From NCBI GenBank assembly GCA_016290615.1, contig JAEEUS010000021.1, forward strand, positions 1 to 32,367: 32,367 nucleotides of DNA, in the 5' to 3' direction. The translations under genes and the position numbers were made by a program. Under the pieces are notes generated by a model that was not told where the DNA came from, made no database searches, and was given only the letters and a program-made list of their open reading frames with translations. This DNA comes from Lachnospiraceae bacterium. GTDB lineage: Bacteria > Bacillota > Clostridia > Lachnospirales > Lachnospiraceae. Below are positions 30,818-32,367 of this stretch, in pieces (the stretch's first letter is position 1; every line of letters starts with the position of its first letter).

Positions 30818-31846
30818 ATGCCTACAATCAAAGAAATTGCCGCTCTGGCAGGTGTATCCAGAGGTACGGTAGACAGAGTCCTCAACAAGAGAGGCGGAGT
30901 TCACCCCGACACCAAAGCAAGAATACTGGAGATTGCAAAAGCACTGGACTACCGTCCAAACAAAGCCGGTATAGTCCTTTCAGCCCAGCGAAAGAATCTC
31001 AAGCTCGGTGTTGTCATGTTCGGAACAAACAATCCGTTTTTTGACGATGTAAAAGCAGGCTTAAAACAGATCGAGGATGAGCTCAGCTGCTACAACTGCA
31101 CCATATACATAAAGGCTACACCAAGTTTCAGAGAACAGGATCAGATAGATGCGATCGACGAACTGGTCGAAAAGGGAATCCATGCACTCGCGATCGCTCC
31201 CCAGAATCAGGAAGGTGTTGTAAAGAAAGTCGATGAACTGGCAGCAAAAGGCATACCTACCATCACATTCAACTCGGATCTTCCTTCAAGCAAGAGAATA
31301 GCCTATGTCGGCAGCAATTACAGAAAGAGCGGCCAGACAGTTGCAGGTCTCATGAAACTCTTTAACCAGGGCAGTCAATTGAATATCGGTATCATAGGAG
31401 GCGCAAAGAGCGTTCTATGTCATACAGAGAGAATCGAGGGCTTTAAGGATATCGCTTCAACCCAGGCCGCAAAGAAGATTTTAAATATCGTGGATGTTGT
31501 TTGGAATAATGATGATGACGTGACCTGTTACCAGGTAGTCGATGAAATGCTTAAGGCTCATCCCGAGATAAACGCGCTGTACTTTACGGCAGGTGCTATC
31601 TCAGGCGGCTGCAGAGCAGTCATGGAGCAGGGACGCAACAAAGGCATGTTGATAATTACCCATGACAGCGTACCCACTACCGTGGAACTTGTAAAGAAGG
31701 GCATCATTCAGGCTACTGTATGTCAGCAGCCCTACATCCAGGGCGTAAAGCCCCTTCAGATGCTCTTTGATTATCTCACGACCGGTGAAGTTGTCGAAGA
31801 GATCAACTACACCGATATCGAGATCTTCATAAAGGAAAATATCTGA
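30818..31846 (+). CDS. LacI family transcriptional regulator
   Basis: A 342-residue regulator. The N-terminal helix-turn-helix PTIKEIAALAGVSRGTVDRVLNKR is followed by the hinge YRPNKAGIVLSAQ. The effector domain resembles ribose-binding proteins: LKLGVVMFGTNNPFFDDVKAG, LAIAPQNQEGVVKKVDEL, ALYFTAGAISGG, KPLQMLFDYL. It probably senses a pentose or a xylan-derived sugar and represses the divergent xylB operon. ATG 30818 is chosen because AGGAGA is 7 nt upstream and it gives the canonical family start; the longer frame from 30755 would overlap the promoter. It converges on the GH39 gene. Confidence 0.93.
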   Translation: MPTIKEIAALAGVSRGTVDRVLNKRGGVHPDTKARILEIAKALDYRPNKAGIVLSAQRKNLKLGVVMFGTNNPFFDDVKAGLKQIEDELSCYNCTIYIKATPSFREQDQIDAIDELVEKGIHALAIAPQNQEGVVKKVDELAAKGIPTITFNSDLPSSKRIAYVGSNYRKSGQTVAGLMKLFNQGSQLNIGIIGGAKSVLCHTERIEGFKDIASTQAAKKILNIVDVVWNNDDDVTCYQVVDEMLKAHPEINALYFTAGAISGGCRAVMEQGRNKGMLIITHDSVPTTVELVKKGIIQATVCQQPYIQGVKPLQMLFDYLTTGEVVEEINYTDIEIFIKENI

Positions 31847-31847
31847 A

Positions 31848-31869
31848 CTACGACATGACCCTGTCGTAG
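31848..31869. terminator. Hairpin at the convergent ends of lacI-type and GH39 genes
   Basis: Perfect 8-bp arms CTACGACA (31848-31855) and TGTCGTAG (31862-31869) around a 6-nt loop. It covers the GH39 stop codon and its last residues and lies just past the LacI-type stop. No T tract follows on either strand, so termination would be weak. Confidence 0.4.
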
Positions 31870-32367
31870 TCATATCCTCTGTCAGCTTTAAGCTGCAAGG
31901 GTTTGAGCTCAAAATAAATGAGTCCGAATTCCCTCACTTCAAAGCTGGCAGATATTTTTTTGTCTTCCGATATAAGAATGTCCGATCTGGTCAACGGCTT
32001 GTCGCTCTCCTTAAGGACCTTTATCTGATCATCGCTGAGCGATGAAGGTTCTCCCATGACATGCCACAGTCTCAAGGGATTGCATGTATCCTCATCCACT
32101 ATCCTCTGAATGAATGAGTACTTCTCTTCTTTTCCCTCAAACTCAAGCGTTATCTGCAGATCATTGCCTGTTCTTTCAATGTTGCTGTTAAAGAGAATCC
32201 CGTTATATCCGTCATTCGTTTTGCATATGACACAATTGTCGTTTTTCATGACACATCTGCCTTTAAGTTCCTTGAAGAACTTGAACGCATAATATGTGGG
32301 CTTCTTTATTCCTCTGTTGGCCATCATGCCAAAGCCTCCGTGGAAAGGTGTGAAAGGTACCCCCATC
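31848..32367 (-). CDS. Glycoside hydrolase family 39 (beta-xylosidase-like), C-terminal part
   Basis: The last 172 residues of a gene that runs off the right edge. FTPFHGGFGMMANRGIKKPTYYAFKFFKEL is the conserved end of the GH39 barrel in XynB-type beta-xylosidases. It is followed by the beta-sandwich domain (CVICKTNDGYNGILFNSN through EFGLIYFELKPL). The catalytic glutamates lie outside the window, so activity cannot be judged. Its position beside the xylB region fits hydrolysis of xylo-oligosaccharides. The 1-nt gap between convergent stop codons means its 3' end is shared with the LacI-type gene. Confidence 0.8.
   Translation of the reverse strand, partial: MGVPFTPFHGGFGMMANRGIKKPTYYAFKFFKELKGRCVMKNDNCVICKTNDGYNGILFNSNIERTGNDLQITLEFEGKEEKYSFIQRIVDEDTCNPLRLWHVMGEPSSLSDDQIKVLKESDKPLTRSDILISEDKKISASFEVREFGLIYFELKPLQLKADRGYDYDRVMS

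Overview
The window reads as chromosome from a low-to-moderate-GC, plant-polysaccharide-degrading Firmicute, most likely a Lachnospiraceae member of the Butyrivibrio/Pseudobutyrivibrio type. This rests on gene content (GH3 and GH39 xylosidases, a sugar ABC transporter without its own ATPase, many lipoproteins, a TSCPD protein, a FucI-family isomerase with DUF4867), strong AGGAGG ribosome binding sites, TATAAT promoters and frequent rho-independent terminators. No rRNA, tRNA, CRISPR array or phage module was seen.

Layout. 1-374: start of an EFR1-type flavodoxin/ferredoxin protein running off the left edge. About 500-2000: one IS110-family insertion sequence with a DEDD/serine transposase and a roughly 200-nt structured non-coding left end that is a bridge-RNA candidate. 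2004-4261: a leftward accessory run (SUKH-type immunity protein, GNAT acetyltransferase, an unrecognised 218-aa protein, a membrane-anchored rhodanese). 4681-6871: AraC-type regulator followed by a PEBP-domain lipoprotein. 7051-10754: a three-gene cell-surface O-acylation cassette (MBOAT acyltransferase, membrane SGNH protein, SH3b-SGNH lipoprotein). 10822-17323: leftward genes for a GNAT protein, a GGDEF-EAL cyclic-di-GMP protein, an Imm32-like protein, an SGNH hydrolase, a zinc-protease lipoprotein and a large FecR-domain surface protein. 17586-22296: a compact operon beginning with a GH3 beta-xylosidase/glucosidase and continuing into housekeeping genes (TSCPD, 23S rRNA methyltransferase, RdgB, YfcE).

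The right third, 20.1-32.4 kb, is a pentose/xylan utilisation region. It holds the GH3 enzyme with a divergent AraC regulator, a sugar ABC transporter (binding protein and two permeases), an operon of xylulokinase, DUF4867 and a FucI-family isomerase, a divergent LacI regulator, and the C-terminal end of a GH39 xylosidase. A plausible flow is xylo-oligosaccharide import, cleavage by GH3/GH39, isomerisation by the FucI-family protein and phosphorylation by XylB into the pentose phosphate pathway. No classical XylA is in the window.

Regulatory structure is unusually readable. The GH3/AraC intergenic region and the transporter promoter both carry paired direct repeats at exactly 21-bp spacing with a related core (GATATTGCT-like), suggesting one AraC regulon. 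A different pair of 11-nt repeats, also 21 bp apart, lies upstream of the FecR-protein promoter. The xylB promoter is near consensus and is followed at the expected start site by a 26-bp imperfect palindrome that looks like a LacI operator. All functional statements come from reading sequence and family knowledge; no database search was run.
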